From JBBCJM01 sp037190175 (GTDB lineage: Bacteria; Pseudomonadota; Alphaproteobacteria; Rhodobacterales; Rhodobacteraceae), in contig JBBCJM010000010.1 of NCBI GenBank assembly GCA_037190175.1, positions 1-24,335 of the forward strand: 24,335 bases of DNA, given 5' to 3'. The position numbers and the translations under genes were made by a program. The notes under the pieces are model-generated. The model saw only the letters and a list, made by a program, of their open reading frames with translations, made no database searches and was not told the DNA's origin. This document shows, piece after piece, positions 15,980 through 24,326 of the stretch. Each line of letters starts with the position of its first letter. Positions within the stretch are counted from its first letter, which is position 1.

Positions 15980-17206
15980 ATGGACACCCGCGCCTTCGGG
16001 CAGAACGAGGACTGGGGTTGGCACGACGCCATGGGGCTGGGCCGGGTCATCAACGTCTCGGGCACCATGACCTCGCTGGGCGCCAGCCGGGTGGCGCCGC
16101 AGGTGGCCGAGGCGACCGCGGCCTCGATGGGCCATTTCGTGCGGGTGCACCAGTTGCAGGCCAGGGCCAGCGAAGTGATCGCCCGGCTGACCGGGGCCGA
16201 GGCCGGCTGCCTGACCGCCTCGGCCAGCGCCGGGATCACCCTGGCGGTGGCGGGCTGCATCACCGGGCTGGACCCGGCGCGGGCCGAGGCCTTGCCGCGC
16301 AACCCGGGGCCGAAGGCGGAGGTGGTGGTGCAGGCCGGGCACCTGTGCGGCTATGGCGCGCCGGTGGCGACGGCGGTGGAGCTTGCCGGCGGCACGGTGC
16401 GGCAGGTGGGGCAGTCGACGCTGGCGATGGACCACCAGCTGGCCGGCGCGCTGGGGCCGCAGACGGCGGCCGCGCTCTATGTCGTGTCGCACCACGTGGT
16501 GCATTACGGCCAGATCCCCTTCGCCCGCTTCGTGGCGATCTGCCATGCGGCCGGGGTGCCGGTGATTGTGGACGCGGCCTCGGAATACGACCTGCGGGGG
16601 TTCATCGCGCAGGGGGCGGACATCGCCATCTATTCGGCCCACAAGTTCCTGGGCGGCCCCACCGGCGGGATCGTCGCCGGGCGGAAGGACGCGGTGCGGG
16701 CCACCTACCTGCAGAACATCGGCATCGGCCGGGGCATGAAGATCGGCAAGGAAAGCATCGCCGGCGCCATCGCGGCGATGGAACGCTGGATGGCGCGCGA
16801 CCATGCCGCGGTGCGGGCGGCGGAACGGGCGGCGCTGGACCTGTGGGTGCAGAGCCTTTCCGGCATCCCCGGGATCACCCCGCGGATCGTCCCCGACCCC
16901 ACCGGAAATCCCTTGGACCGCTTGCAGGTGGACGTGGACCCTGCGGGCGCGGGCAGCACCGCCGCCGCCATCGCCCGGCATCTGGGCGGGCTCGACCCCG
17001 CCATCGTGGTGCGCGACCACGAGGTGGAGCTGGGCTATTTCCAGCTCGACCCCTGCAACCTGGCCCCCGACCAGGCCGAGATCGTGGCGCGCACCCTGTC
17101 GGAAGTCCTGCGCGGCGCGGCCGGGATCCCCCAGCGCCCCGACGATCTGGACGGCGCGCGCAACGGGGGCGTGACGGCCTATCTGAACTGGCTCGCCGAG
17201 GGGTGA
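15980..17206 (+). CDS. SelA-like PLP-dependent enzyme (DgaE-type fold)
   Basis: PLP fold-type I protein of 408 residues from the ATG at 15980, which has GAGAGAGG just upstream; a TTG at 15962 in the RidA stop region is a less likely start. It resembles the SelA-like / D-glucosaminate-6-phosphate ammonia-lyase group and not true selenocysteine synthase. Features: GRVINVSGTMTSLGAS near the N-terminus, SASAGITLAVAGC (81-93), cofactor aspartate D198 in VIVDAASE, and Schiff-base lysine K222 in SAHKFLGGPTGG. No SelA tRNA-binding N-domain is evident. Family members eliminate ammonia from amino-sugar acids or are paired with COG3964 amidohydrolases, as here. I infer lyase or racemase/transaminase-like chemistry on the deacylated product. 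Confidence 0.87.
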   Translation: MDTRAFGQNEDWGWHDAMGLGRVINVSGTMTSLGASRVAPQVAEATAASMGHFVRVHQLQARASEVIARLTGAEAGCLTASASAGITLAVAGCITGLDPARAEALPRNPGPKAEVVVQAGHLCGYGAPVATAVELAGGTVRQVGQSTLAMDHQLAGALGPQTAAALYVVSHHVVHYGQIPFARFVAICHAAGVPVIVDAASEYDLRGFIAQGADIAIYSAHKFLGGPTGGIVAGRKDAVRATYLQNIGIGRGMKIGKESIAGAIAAMERWMARDHAAVRAAERAALDLWVQSLSGIPGITPRIVPDPTGNPLDRLQVDVDPAGAGSTAAAIARHLGGLDPAIVVRDHEVELGYFQLDPCNLAPDQAEIVARTLSEVLRGAAGIPQRPDDLDGARNGGVTAYLNWLAEG

Positions 17207-17261
17207 CTTGCAAAGCCGGGCGGCCTCCACAATAAGGGAAGCGCCCAGCCCGGAGTGGAGC

Positions 17262-18041
17262 ATGACCGACCTCAGCCCGATCCGCAGCCGCACCAGCGGC
17301 ATCGACCGCACCCTGCAGATCCTCGACGCGCTGACCGAGGCCGGGCGGCAGATGAGCGCCTATGAACTCAGCAAGGCCACCGGCGCGCCGGTCTCGACCA
17401 TCTACCGGCTGGTGGACGAACTGGTGGAGCGCGCCATGCTGACGCGGCGCGAGGATGGGCAGATCTGGCTGGGCCCGCGGCTGATGCGCTATGGCCTGGC
17501 CTACCGCGCCGCCATCGACCTCTTCGCCGAGGCGCGGCGCGAGATGCGGCTGCTGGCCGAGGAAACGGGCGAGACGGTGCAGCTCTGCGCCCGCGACGAG
17601 GGGATGATGACCGTGATCGCCATGGTCGAGGGGCGCGGGCATTTCCGGGTGACCTCGGACGTGGGCACGCGGGTGCCGCTGAACTGGACCGCCTCGGGCC
17701 GGCTGCTGCTGGGGCATCTGGACGAGGCCGAGCGGGTGGCGGCCTTCGCCGGCTCGGCCCGGCCCTCCTCCACCGGCATGGCCGAGACCGATGCGGTGCG
17801 GCTGGCCCGGCAGTCGGCGGCGGATTTCCAGAACCGGCTGGCGATCCAGATGGGGCAGTCGGAATTCGCCGTGGCCTGCATCGCCGCCCCGATCCGCAAC
17901 GAGCGGGGGGACTGCGCCGCCACCATCTCCATCGTGCTGGCCGAGCGGCAGGCGGAGCAGCGGTCCGGCGAGCTCGCCGCCGCGGTGCAGAACGCCGCGC
18001 TGCGGGTGGAACGCGCCATCGGCTTCACCGGCCGGGGGTGA
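17262..18041 (+). CDS. IclR family transcriptional regulator
   Basis: Regulator of 259 residues from the ATG at 17262, preceded by GGAGTGGAG; a TTG at 17208 would add 18 residues with no family resemblance. The N-terminal winged helix-turn-helix (about 12-75) shows SGIDRTLQILDAL, then MSAYELSKATG and the recognition helix VSTIYRLVDEL. The C-terminal IclR effector domain (about 85-255) includes GHFRVTSDVGTRVPLNWTAS, GRLLLGHL and the IAAPIRNERGD motif typical of the family. Encoded within the catabolic operon, it is probably a local regulator of transporter-2 genes responding to a pathway acid. Its operator was not identified. Confidence 0.92.
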   Translation: MTDLSPIRSRTSGIDRTLQILDALTEAGRQMSAYELSKATGAPVSTIYRLVDELVERAMLTRREDGQIWLGPRLMRYGLAYRAAIDLFAEARREMRLLAEETGETVQLCARDEGMMTVIAMVEGRGHFRVTSDVGTRVPLNWTASGRLLLGHLDEAERVAAFAGSARPSSTGMAETDAVRLARQSAADFQNRLAIQMGQSEFAVACIAAPIRNERGDCAATISIVLAERQAEQRSGELAAAVQNAALRVERAIGFTGRG

Positions 18042-18111
18042 GCCCGGCACCATCGCCCCCGGCGGATCCGGCCCTATCCCTGGCGCCGGCCACGACCTAT
18101 CGCAGGAAGCC

Positions 18112-18852
18112 ATGACCGAAATCGCCGCCAACCTGACCGCGGTCCAGGGCCGCATCGCCGCAGCGGCCGCCCGTGCCGGGCGCGATCCGGCCGCGGTGCG
18201 GCTGGTGCTGGTGACCAAGACCGTGCCGCCCGAACGGGTGGCCGAGGCCATCGCCGCGGGCGCCCGCGACCTGGGCGAGAACAAGGTGCAGGAGGGGCTG
18301 CGCAAGGCCGAGGCCCTGGCTGGCCAGCCCGTCCGCTGGTCGATGATCGGGCATCTGCAAAGCAACAAGGCCCGCGACGTGCTGCGCTTTGCCCACGAGG
18401 TGCAGTCGGTGGACCGCCTGTCGCTGGCCGCGGCGCTGGAGCGGCGGTTGCAGCAGGAGGGCAGGGGGCTCGACGTGCTGGTGCAGGTGAACACCTCGGC
18501 CGAGGCCAGCAAGTTCGGGCTGGCGCCGGGGGAGGTGCCCGCCTTCCTGCGCGACCTGACCGCCTTCCCCGCGCTGCGCCCCCGCGGCTTCATGACGCTG
18601 GCCACCTTCACCCCCGAGGAGGCCGAGGTGCGCCGCTGCTTCCGCGTCCTACGTTCCATCCGCGACCGCGCGGTGCAGGAGGCCCCGCAGGGCCCCGCGC
18701 TGGCGCAGCTTTCCATGGGCATGTCGGGCGATTTCGAATGGGCGGTCGAGGAAGGGGCGACCATCGTGCGCGTCGGCCAGGCGGTGTTCGGCGCCCGGCC
18801 GCTGCCCGATTCCCACTACTGGCCCGGCGCGGCGGGCACCGGCGGCGCTTGA
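18112..18852 (+). CDS. yggS: YggS/PLPBP family pyridoxal-phosphate homeostasis protein
   Basis: A 246-residue protein of the alanine-racemase-like barrel family without catalytic activity of its own; it binds PLP and buffers its availability. The start ATG at 18112 is preceded by AGGAAG. Visible are LVLVTKTVPP with the PLP lysine K36, DLGENKVQEG, MIGHLQSNKA and, near the C-terminus, LSMGMSGDFEWAVEEG followed by the phosphate-binding VRVGQAVFG. In most bacteria it sits with proC/yggT-type genes; here it closes a catabolic operon that contains a PLP enzyme, 70 bases after the IclR gene. It could still be transcribed separately as the general yggS. Confidence 0.92.
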   Translation: MTEIAANLTAVQGRIAAAAARAGRDPAAVRLVLVTKTVPPERVAEAIAAGARDLGENKVQEGLRKAEALAGQPVRWSMIGHLQSNKARDVLRFAHEVQSVDRLSLAAALERRLQQEGRGLDVLVQVNTSAEASKFGLAPGEVPAFLRDLTAFPALRPRGFMTLATFTPEEAEVRRCFRVLRSIRDRAVQEAPQGPALAQLSMGMSGDFEWAVEEGATIVRVGQAVFGARPLPDSHYWPGAAGTGGA

Positions 18853-18879
18853 CAGCCGGCCCCCGGTTTGCGCATGAGG

Positions 18880-19063
18880 GATCACCTCGGTTCCGGCCTT
18901 GCCAGCCGGTGAAAAGGGAACGCGGTGCGCCCGTCAGGGCCATGCCGCGGCTGCCCCCGCAACTGTAGGCGGCGAGCGCGGGTGATCATGCCACTGGGGC
19001 CGAGCGTCCCGGGAAGGCCGCCCAAGCCGTGACCCGCGAGCCAGGAGACCTGCCGGGGTGATC
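18880..19063 (+). ncRNA. Cobalamin (B12) riboswitch
   Basis: The leader carries the landmarks of the cobalamin aptamer in order: GGTGAAAAGGGAACGCGGTG (18908-18927), GCCGCGGCTGCCCCCGCAAC (18943-18962) with CTGTA following, the GCCACTGGGGCC core (18990-19001), GGGAAGGC (19011-19018), and the B12 box GAGCCAGGAGACCTGCC (19038-19054). The outer P1 helix closes as GATCACC (18880-18886) with GGTGATC (19057-19063). It lies between yggS and btuB and would sense adenosylcobalamin or a related form to shut down the corrinoid uptake operon. Confidence 0.95.
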
Positions 19064-19200
19064 ACCCTTTCCGCCGTGCGGGGCGCACGGCCGGAGGCGG
19101 CTTTCGCCAGTGGTGACGCTCACCCGTCGGCGGAAGGGCCATGCCTTTCCCAGACATCTGTCGTTTGCGGGCGGCCCCCGGGGCCCTCGCACAGGAAAGG
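19064..19200 (+). promoter_or_regulatory. Riboswitch expression platform with anti-Shine-Dalgarno segments
   Basis: The stretch between aptamer and btuB contains a 7-bp hairpin CCGTGCG/CGCACGG (19074-19080 / 19084-19090). It also holds CCTTTCC at 19066-19072 and 19144-19150, each exactly complementary to the btuB ribosome site GGAAAGG (19194-19200). GGAAGGG (19132-19138) can instead pair with the second CCTTTCC, freeing the ribosome site. This points to translational switching; the model is inferred. No gene is seen in this stretch. Confidence 0.6.
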
Positions 19201-19210
19201 AACCATAGCG

Positions 19211-21082
19211 ATGTCCCTGACCCGGACCGCCCTTGCCACCACCGCGCTGACCCTGCTGGCCGCCCCCGTCGCGGCGCAGACCGTGCTCGACACCATCGTG
19301 ATCTCCGCCTTCCGCACCGCCGCCGAGCGCGAGCGCAGCGGCGCCTCGGTCACCGCGGTGGAGGCCGCGGATCTGGACCGTGCGAAGACCACCACCCTGG
19401 CCGAATACCTTTCCACCCTGCCGGGCGTCACGCTCACCCAGTCCGGCCCCTTCGGCAATACCGCGAACCTGCGGATCCGGGGGGCGGACGGGCGCTATCT
19501 GGCGGTCTATATCGACGGGATCCGGGTGTCGGACCCCACCGGGACCACGGTGTTCTTCGACTTCGGCAGCCTGATGACCGACGACGTGCGCCGGATCGAG
19601 GTGCTGCGCGGCTCGCAATCCGCGCTCTGGGGCGGCTCGGCGGTGGGGGGGGTGATCAACATCTCGACCCGCGCGGGGCTGGAGGAGGGGTTCCGCCAGT
19701 CGCTGGCCGCCGAGGCCGGCAGCTTCGGCTCGGGCAAGCTCTCCTACGGGCTGACGCAGAAGGACGACCGGCTGGAACTGGCCTTCACCGCCACCCGGTT
19801 CCAGACCGACGGCTTCTCGGCCATCCCCGGCGGGGCGGAGAAAGATGGCGCCGAGGCCACGCGGCTGTCCTTCTCGGCCCGCTATCAGCTGAGCGACACG
19901 CTTGCGGTGGGCGGGGCGGCCTTCGTGCAGCGCACGGAACAGGACTACGACGCCTGGACCGACCCCGACGGGGATTGGGTCTATGATACCGCCGCCGAGG
20001 CCGGCTATGGCCAGACGCGCACCGAACGCGGCGCCCGGGTCTTTGCCGAACTGGCGCTGGGCAACACCGACCACATGTTCGACCTGGCCTATTTCGACAT
20101 CGACCGCGCCTATACCGAGCCCGAGGTGGGCGTTTCCACCTATGCCGGCAACCGGCTGACCTTCGGCTGGCAGGCCACCACCCACCTGTCCGACCCGCTG
20201 ACGCTGGTCTACGGGCTCGACTGGTCGCGCGAGCGGGCGGAGTACAGCTTCCTGCCCGGCGGGGTGGCCGACACCACCATTGCCGGCGCCTTCGCGCAGG
20301 TGCTGTGGTCGCCCTCGGAGGCGCTGGACATCGCCGCCACCGTGCGGGTGGACCGCAACTCGGCCTTCGGCACCTTCCCCACCGGGCGGCTGGCGCTGGC
20401 CTGGCGACCGGCCGAGGGCACCACGATCCGCGCCGCCGCGGGCCTCGGCTTCCGTGCGCCCTCGATCGACGAACGCTTCGGCGAGTACCCGGAGTTCTTC
20501 TTCACCGGCAACCCGGATCTGGAGCCCGAGGAAAGCCGGTCCTATGAGATCGGGGTCGAGCACGCCTTCGCCGGCGGCGCCACGCTTTCGGCCACGCTCT
20601 ACCGGCTGGAGATCGACAACCTGATCCAGTCCGACCCCGTGACCTTCTCCACGCTGGTGAACCTGCCGGGCGAGTCGGTGCGCAAGGGCGTGGAACTGGG
20701 CGCGACCCTGCCTTTGGGCGAGCGGGTGCGGCTGGGCTTCGCCTATACCTATACCGATGCGCGGCGCCCCAACGGCGCCCGGCTGGTGCAGGTGCCCCGC
20801 CATGCCCTGGCCCTGTCGCTGGACGCGGACCTCACCGAGCGGTTGTCCGCCGGGGTGGTGGTGAAGCACGCCTCGGGCCGGTTGGACAACGACCATGCCA
20901 CCTTCGCGGTGGTGGCGATGCCCGACTACACCGTGGTGAACGCGCAACTGAACTACGCGCTGACCGAGCGGGCCGAGGCCTATCTGCGGATCGAGAACCT
21001 GACCGACACGGATTACCAGCTGGTCAACGGCTATGCCACCGCCGGCCGTTCGGTGTTCCTGGGCGTGCGGGCGCGGTTCTGA
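19211..21082 (+). CDS. btuB: TonB-dependent outer-membrane cobalamin receptor, BtuB-like
   Basis: Outer-membrane active transporter for cobalamin/corrinoids, 623 residues from the ATG at 19211, which follows AGGAAAGGAACC. Upstream in-frame codons belong to the riboswitch leader. The signal peptide ends at PVAA (cleavage about 22/23). A TonB box, DTIVISA, lies directly at the mature N-terminus. The plug domain (about 37-150) shows LAEYLSTLPGVTL, NLRIRGADGRYLAVYIDGIR and VEVLRG-like IEVLRGSQSALWGG, and the rest is the 22-strand barrel ending in the aromatic VRARF. Its TGA overlaps the btuF ATG by one base. The riboswitch and the BtuFCD/CbiZ genes make corrinoid the substrate with high confidence. 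Confidence 0.94.
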   Translation: MSLTRTALATTALTLLAAPVAAQTVLDTIVISAFRTAAERERSGASVTAVEAADLDRAKTTTLAEYLSTLPGVTLTQSGPFGNTANLRIRGADGRYLAVYIDGIRVSDPTGTTVFFDFGSLMTDDVRRIEVLRGSQSALWGGSAVGGVINISTRAGLEEGFRQSLAAEAGSFGSGKLSYGLTQKDDRLELAFTATRFQTDGFSAIPGGAEKDGAEATRLSFSARYQLSDTLAVGGAAFVQRTEQDYDAWTDPDGDWVYDTAAEAGYGQTRTERGARVFAELALGNTDHMFDLAYFDIDRAYTEPEVGVSTYAGNRLTFGWQATTHLSDPLTLVYGLDWSRERAEYSFLPGGVADTTIAGAFAQVLWSPSEALDIAATVRVDRNSAFGTFPTGRLALAWRPAEGTTIRAAAGLGFRAPSIDERFGEYPEFFFTGNPDLEPEESRSYEIGVEHAFAGGATLSATLYRLEIDNLIQSDPVTFSTLVNLPGESVRKGVELGATLPLGERVRLGFAYTYTDARRPNGARLVQVPRHALALSLDADLTERLSAGVVVKHASGRLDNDHATFAVVAMPDYTVVNAQLNYALTERAEAYLRIENLTDTDYQLVNGYATAGRSVFLGVRARF

Positions 21083-21894
21083 TGCCGGGGGGCGTCCTCA
21101 GATGCGCGGCGCTGGCGCTGGCGTTCCTGGGGGCGCCCGCGGCGGCCGAACCGCAGCGCGTGGTCTCGATGAACCTCTGCACCGACCAGCTGGCCATGCT
21201 GCTGGCAGCACCAGGGCAGCTGGTCTCGGTGTCCTTCCTCGCCGCCGATCCGCGGGTTTCGGCGATGGCGGAGCAGGCGGCGGGGTTTCCGGCCAACCAC
21301 GGGCAGGCGGAGCAGATCTTCCTCATGCGCCCCGACCTCGTGCTGGCCGGGCGCTATACCGGGCAGGCCACGGTGGCGCTGCTGGAGCGGCTGGGCATCC
21401 CGGTGGTGCGTTTCGACCCCGAAAGCGGGATGCAGGACATCCGCGCCAATATCCTCGCCATGGGCGCCGCGCTGGGGCGCGGGCCGCAGGCCGCTGCGCT
21501 GGCGGCGGAGTTCGAGGCCGACCTCGCCGCCCTGCGCGCCGAGGTGGCGGACCGCCCCCGCGCCGCGCTCTACTACGCCAACGGCTATACCTCGGGCGAC
21601 CGTTCGCTGGCGGGCGAGATCCTGGCGGCGGCGGGTTTCGCCAATGCGGTGGCGGGGCTTGACGGCGGCGGCTTCCTGCCGCTGGAAGTGCTGGTCATGG
21701 CAGACCCCGATCTGGTCATCACCGGCGGCCGCTATCCCGCCGCCTCGCGGTCCGAGGAACTGCTGGACCACCCCGCCCTGCGCGCCCTGGGGCCAAGCCC
21801 GCTGCTGGCCGACCGCGACTGGGTCTGCGGCACCCCCTATGTCCTGCGCGCGGTGCGGGCGCTGCGGGATCAGCGGCTGCGGATGGCGGGCTGA
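21082..21894 (+). CDS. btuF: Periplasmic corrinoid-binding protein, BtuF-like
   Basis: ABC-transporter solute receptor of the class III (BtuF/FhuD) helical-backbone type, 270 residues. A signal peptide (LRCAALALAFLGAPAAA, cleavage near residue 23) precedes QRVVSMNLCTDQLAMLL, the usual start of these receptors. QIFLMRPDLVLAG and the VVRFDPESG region match the N-lobe, and VLVMADPDLVIT the C-lobe. It is annotated as corrinoid-specific because of the riboswitch, btuB and cbiZ around it; sequence alone would also allow a siderophore-type receptor. Confidence 0.88.
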   Translation: MPGGVLRCAALALAFLGAPAAAEPQRVVSMNLCTDQLAMLLAAPGQLVSVSFLAADPRVSAMAEQAAGFPANHGQAEQIFLMRPDLVLAGRYTGQATVALLERLGIPVVRFDPESGMQDIRANILAMGAALGRGPQAAALAAEFEADLAALRAEVADRPRAALYYANGYTSGDRSLAGEILAAAGFANAVAGLDGGGFLPLEVLVMADPDLVITGGRYPAASRSEELLDHPALRALGPSPLLADRDWVCGTPYVLRAVRALRDQRLRMAG

Positions 21895-21895
21895 G

Positions 21896-22873
21896 ATGCG
21901 CGTCTGCCTGCCGCTGGGGCTGCTGGTCGCGCTGCTGTTCGCGGCCTCGCTGCTGGTCGGCCCCGCGGCCATCGGGCTTTCCGACAGCCTGAACGCGCTG
22001 ATCCGCGGCGAGGGCGAGGCGGTGGTGCTGGTGATGCGCGAGGTGCGGCTGCCCCGCGCGCTGCTGGGGGCGATGGTGGGCGCCGCGCTGGGGCTTTCCG
22101 GCGCGATGATGCAGGGGATGCTGCGCAACCCGCTGGCCGAGCCCGGGCTGATCGGCACCTCGGCCTCGGCCGCCCTGGGCGCGGTGATCGCCCTGCAGAC
22201 CGGGCTGGCGGCCGCCTTCCCCGCCGCCCTGCCGCTGGCGGCGCTGGGCGGCGCGGCGGTGTCGGTGCTGCTGATCCTGACGCTGGCGGGGCCGCGGGGC
22301 TCGGTGCTGACGCTGATCCTCGCCGGGATCGGCATCTCGGCGCTGGCCTCGGCGGCGACCTCATTGGTGCTGAACCTCTCGCCCAACCCCTTCGCGGCCA
22401 ACGAGATCGTGTTCTGGATGATGGGCTCGCTGGCCGACCGCTCCATGCTGCACGTCAGCCTGGCCGCGCCGCTGATGCTGGCCGGGGCGCTGCTGGCGGT
22501 GCCGGTGGCGCGGGGGCTGGATGCGCTGACGCTGGGCGAGGATGCCGCGGCCAGCATGGGGGTGCGGCTGGGGCGGCTGCGGCTGATGCTGGTGCTGGGC
22601 ACCGCGGCGCTGGTGGGGGGCGCGACGGCGGTGGCGGGCGGGATCGGCTTCGTCGGGCTGGTGGTGCCGCACCTGCTGCGCCGGGCGGTGGGCGCGCTGC
22701 CCTCGCGGCTGCTGCCGGCCTCGGCGCTGGGCGGCGCGGCGGTGGTGCTGGCGGCCGACATCGCGGTGCGGCTGATCGCGCCCGACCGCGACCTGAAGCT
22801 GGGGGTGCTGACCGCGCTGGTCGGCGCGCCCTTCTTCCTGCACCTGATCCTGAAGACGCGGAGGGAGGGATGA
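21896..22873 (+). CDS. btuC: Corrinoid ABC transporter permease, BtuC-like (FecCD family)
   Basis: Inner-membrane permease of 325 residues with about ten hydrophobic segments. The start is the ATG at 21896, one base after the btuF stop; upstream in-frame codons overlap btuF and are not coding. FecCD hallmarks: VRLPRALLGAMVGAALGLSGAMMQGMLRNPLAEPG in the second quarter (quoted in parts: RLPRALLG, SGAMMQ, NPLAEPGLIG), MMGSLADRS in the middle, and GGIGFVGLVVPHLLRR near the C-terminus, which includes the ATPase-contacting L-loop. It overlaps btuD by 4 bases. Confidence 0.91.
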   Translation: MRVCLPLGLLVALLFAASLLVGPAAIGLSDSLNALIRGEGEAVVLVMREVRLPRALLGAMVGAALGLSGAMMQGMLRNPLAEPGLIGTSASAALGAVIALQTGLAAAFPAALPLAALGGAAVSVLLILTLAGPRGSVLTLILAGIGISALASAATSLVLNLSPNPFAANEIVFWMMGSLADRSMLHVSLAAPLMLAGALLAVPVARGLDALTLGEDAAASMGVRLGRLRLMLVLGTAALVGGATAVAGGIGFVGLVVPHLLRRAVGALPSRLLPASALGGAAVVLAADIAVRLIAPDRDLKLGVLTALVGAPFFLHLILKTRREG

Positions 22874-23598
22874 CCCTGCTCGCCCTCTCCAGCCTGACCG
22901 TCCGCCTCGGCGCCCGCGCGGTGGTGGATGGCGTCGATCTGACGGTGAGCGAGGGCGAGTTCGTGGGCCTGCTGGGCCCCAACGGCGCCGGCAAGACCAC
23001 CCTCCTGCGCGCCGCGCTGGGGCTGGAGCGGTTCGCCGGCGCCTCCGATCTCGCCGCGCTGCCCCCCGCCGCCCGCGCCCGCCGCGCCGCCTTCCTGCCG
23101 CAGCGGCGCGAGATCGCCTGGCCGATGCCGGTGGAGGCGGTGGTGGCGCTGGCCCGGCCGCGGGATCCCGGTGCGGTGGACCGCGTCATCGCCCGGCTGG
23201 AGCTGGAGCCTTTGCGCCGCCGGATCGCCACCGAGCTGTCGGGCGGCGAGCAGGCCCGGGTGCTGATCGCCCGCGCGCTGGCGCAGGAGGCGCCGCTGCT
23301 CATCGCCGACGAGCCCACCGCGGGGCTGGACCCGGCGGCGCAGCTGGGGGTGATGGAGGTCTTCGCCGGGCTGGCGTCCGCTGGCGGCGCGGTGATCGCC
23401 TCGCTGCACGACCCCGGGCTGGCGGTGCGGCATTGCTCGCGCCTGGTGGTGCTGGATCGCGGCCGGGTGGCGGCGGACGGGCCGCCTGCGGTGGTGCTGA
23501 CCGATGAACTCTTGGCCCGCGTCTTCGGCATCCGCGCCTGGCGGGCCGAGACGCCGGAGGGGCCGGTGTTCCAACCCATCGGCCGGGTGCCCCGGTGA
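22870..23598 (+). CDS. btuD: Corrinoid ABC transporter ATPase, BtuD-like
   Basis: ATP-binding subunit of 242 residues. Walker A is GPNGAGKTT (36-44), Q-loop FLPQRRE, signature LSGGEQARV (124-132), Walker B LLIADEPTAGLDP (141-153) and H-loop SLHDPG. It is at the compact end for FecE/BtuD-type ATPases because the segment after Walker A is short (RFAGASDLAALPPAARA). It is translationally coupled on both sides, ATGA with btuC and GTGA with cbiZ. Confidence 0.91.
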   Translation: MTLLALSSLTVRLGARAVVDGVDLTVSEGEFVGLLGPNGAGKTTLLRAALGLERFAGASDLAALPPAARARRAAFLPQRREIAWPMPVEAVVALARPRDPGAVDRVIARLELEPLRRRIATELSGGEQARVLIARALAQEAPLLIADEPTAGLDPAAQLGVMEVFAGLASAGGAVIASLHDPGLAVRHCSRLVVLDRGRVAADGPPAVVLTDELLARVFGIRAWRAETPEGPVFQPIGRVPR

Positions 23599-24251
23599 TC
23601 GTCACCTGCACGCCGCCCTGGCTTTGCGCCGATCTGGGGGCCGGGCACCGGGTGCTGAGCTGGGCCGTGCACCGGCCGGGGCTGGTGGAGGCGCGGGCCA
23701 TCCTGTGGCGCGAGGTGCGCAACGCCGACCTGCCCGAGGGCTTCGCGGTGGAGCCCTGGCTGGCCGGCGAACTCGCCGCCCTCGGGCAGGGGGAGGCGGT
23801 CGCCATGCTGACCTCCCGCGACCTTCGGGCGCATCACCATCGCGCGGCCGAGGTGGGCGGCATGGGGGTCGAGGCGCTGGCCACCGTGGGCCTGTCGAAC
23901 GCCGAGGCGGTGGGATCGCGGCTGGACCGCACCGGCGCGCATTGGGGCACCATCAACCTCGCCGTGCAGATCCACACCGCGCTGACCGACCCCGCGCTGA
24001 CCGAGGCGCTGAGCATCGCCGCAGAGGCCCGCACCGCCGCGGTGATGGCGGCGGGGCCCGACCTGCCCACGGGGCGCGCCACCGGCACCGGCACCGACTG
24101 CATCGCGCTGGCCTGCCGCCTGGACGGCCCGGCCCTGCGCTACGCCGGGCTGCACACCGACCTGGGCGAGGCCCTGGGCCGGGCCGTGTGGCAGGCGGTG
24201 GCGGCGGGGGTGGAGGAGTGGATGCAGAAGGTCCGCCCGACCCTGCGCTGA
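23595..24251 (+). CDS. cbiZ: Adenosylcobinamide amidohydrolase, CbiZ
   Basis: Cytoplasmic enzyme of 218 residues that cleaves the aminopropanol amide of adenosylcobinamide to give adenosylcobyric acid, allowing salvage and remodelling of imported incomplete or foreign corrinoids. Family features: SWAVHRPGLVEA near the N-terminus, MLTSRDLRAHHHR (71-83), ATVGLSNAEAVG (96-107), GTINLAVQI (118-126) and the conserved GRATGTGTDC (160-169). The start is a GTG whose last two bases lie in the btuD stop (GTGA). CbiZ has been characterised in archaea and in Rhodobacter sphaeroides, where it helps use pseudocobalamin, so its place here fits that lineage. Confidence 0.92.
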   Translation: MIVTCTPPWLCADLGAGHRVLSWAVHRPGLVEARAILWREVRNADLPEGFAVEPWLAGELAALGQGEAVAMLTSRDLRAHHHRAAEVGGMGVEALATVGLSNAEAVGSRLDRTGAHWGTINLAVQIHTALTDPALTEALSIAAEARTAAVMAAGPDLPTGRATGTGTDCIALACRLDGPALRYAGLHTDLGEALGRAVWQAVAAGVEEWMQKVRPTLR

Positions 24252-24305
24252 GCGGGAGCCGAAACAGGATCGTTTCAGGCGGCATCGCCGGCAGGAAAGG
24301 CGCCT

Positions 24306-24326
24306 CCCCTCCCCGCGTGGGAGGGG
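24306..24326 (+). terminator. Hairpin after the corrinoid operon
   Basis: CCCCTCCC (24306-24313) pairs perfectly with GGGAGGGG (24319-24326) around CGCGT, 55 bases past the cbiZ stop at the window edge. No T-run is visible. C/T- and G-rich hairpins of this kind also recur as dispersed elements in related genomes, so it may be a repeat that doubles as a 3' end. Confidence 0.45.

Noticed and set aside
15980..17206. True selenocysteine synthase (SelA)
   Set aside because: No SelA N-terminal tRNA-binding domain, no selB or tRNA-Sec nearby, and the operon is catabolic; a SelA-like enzyme fits better.
19058..19210. In-frame extension of btuB into the riboswitch leader
   Set aside because: The extension covers aptamer and expression-platform sequence and lacks signal-peptide character; the ATG at 19211 is followed by a clean signal peptide.
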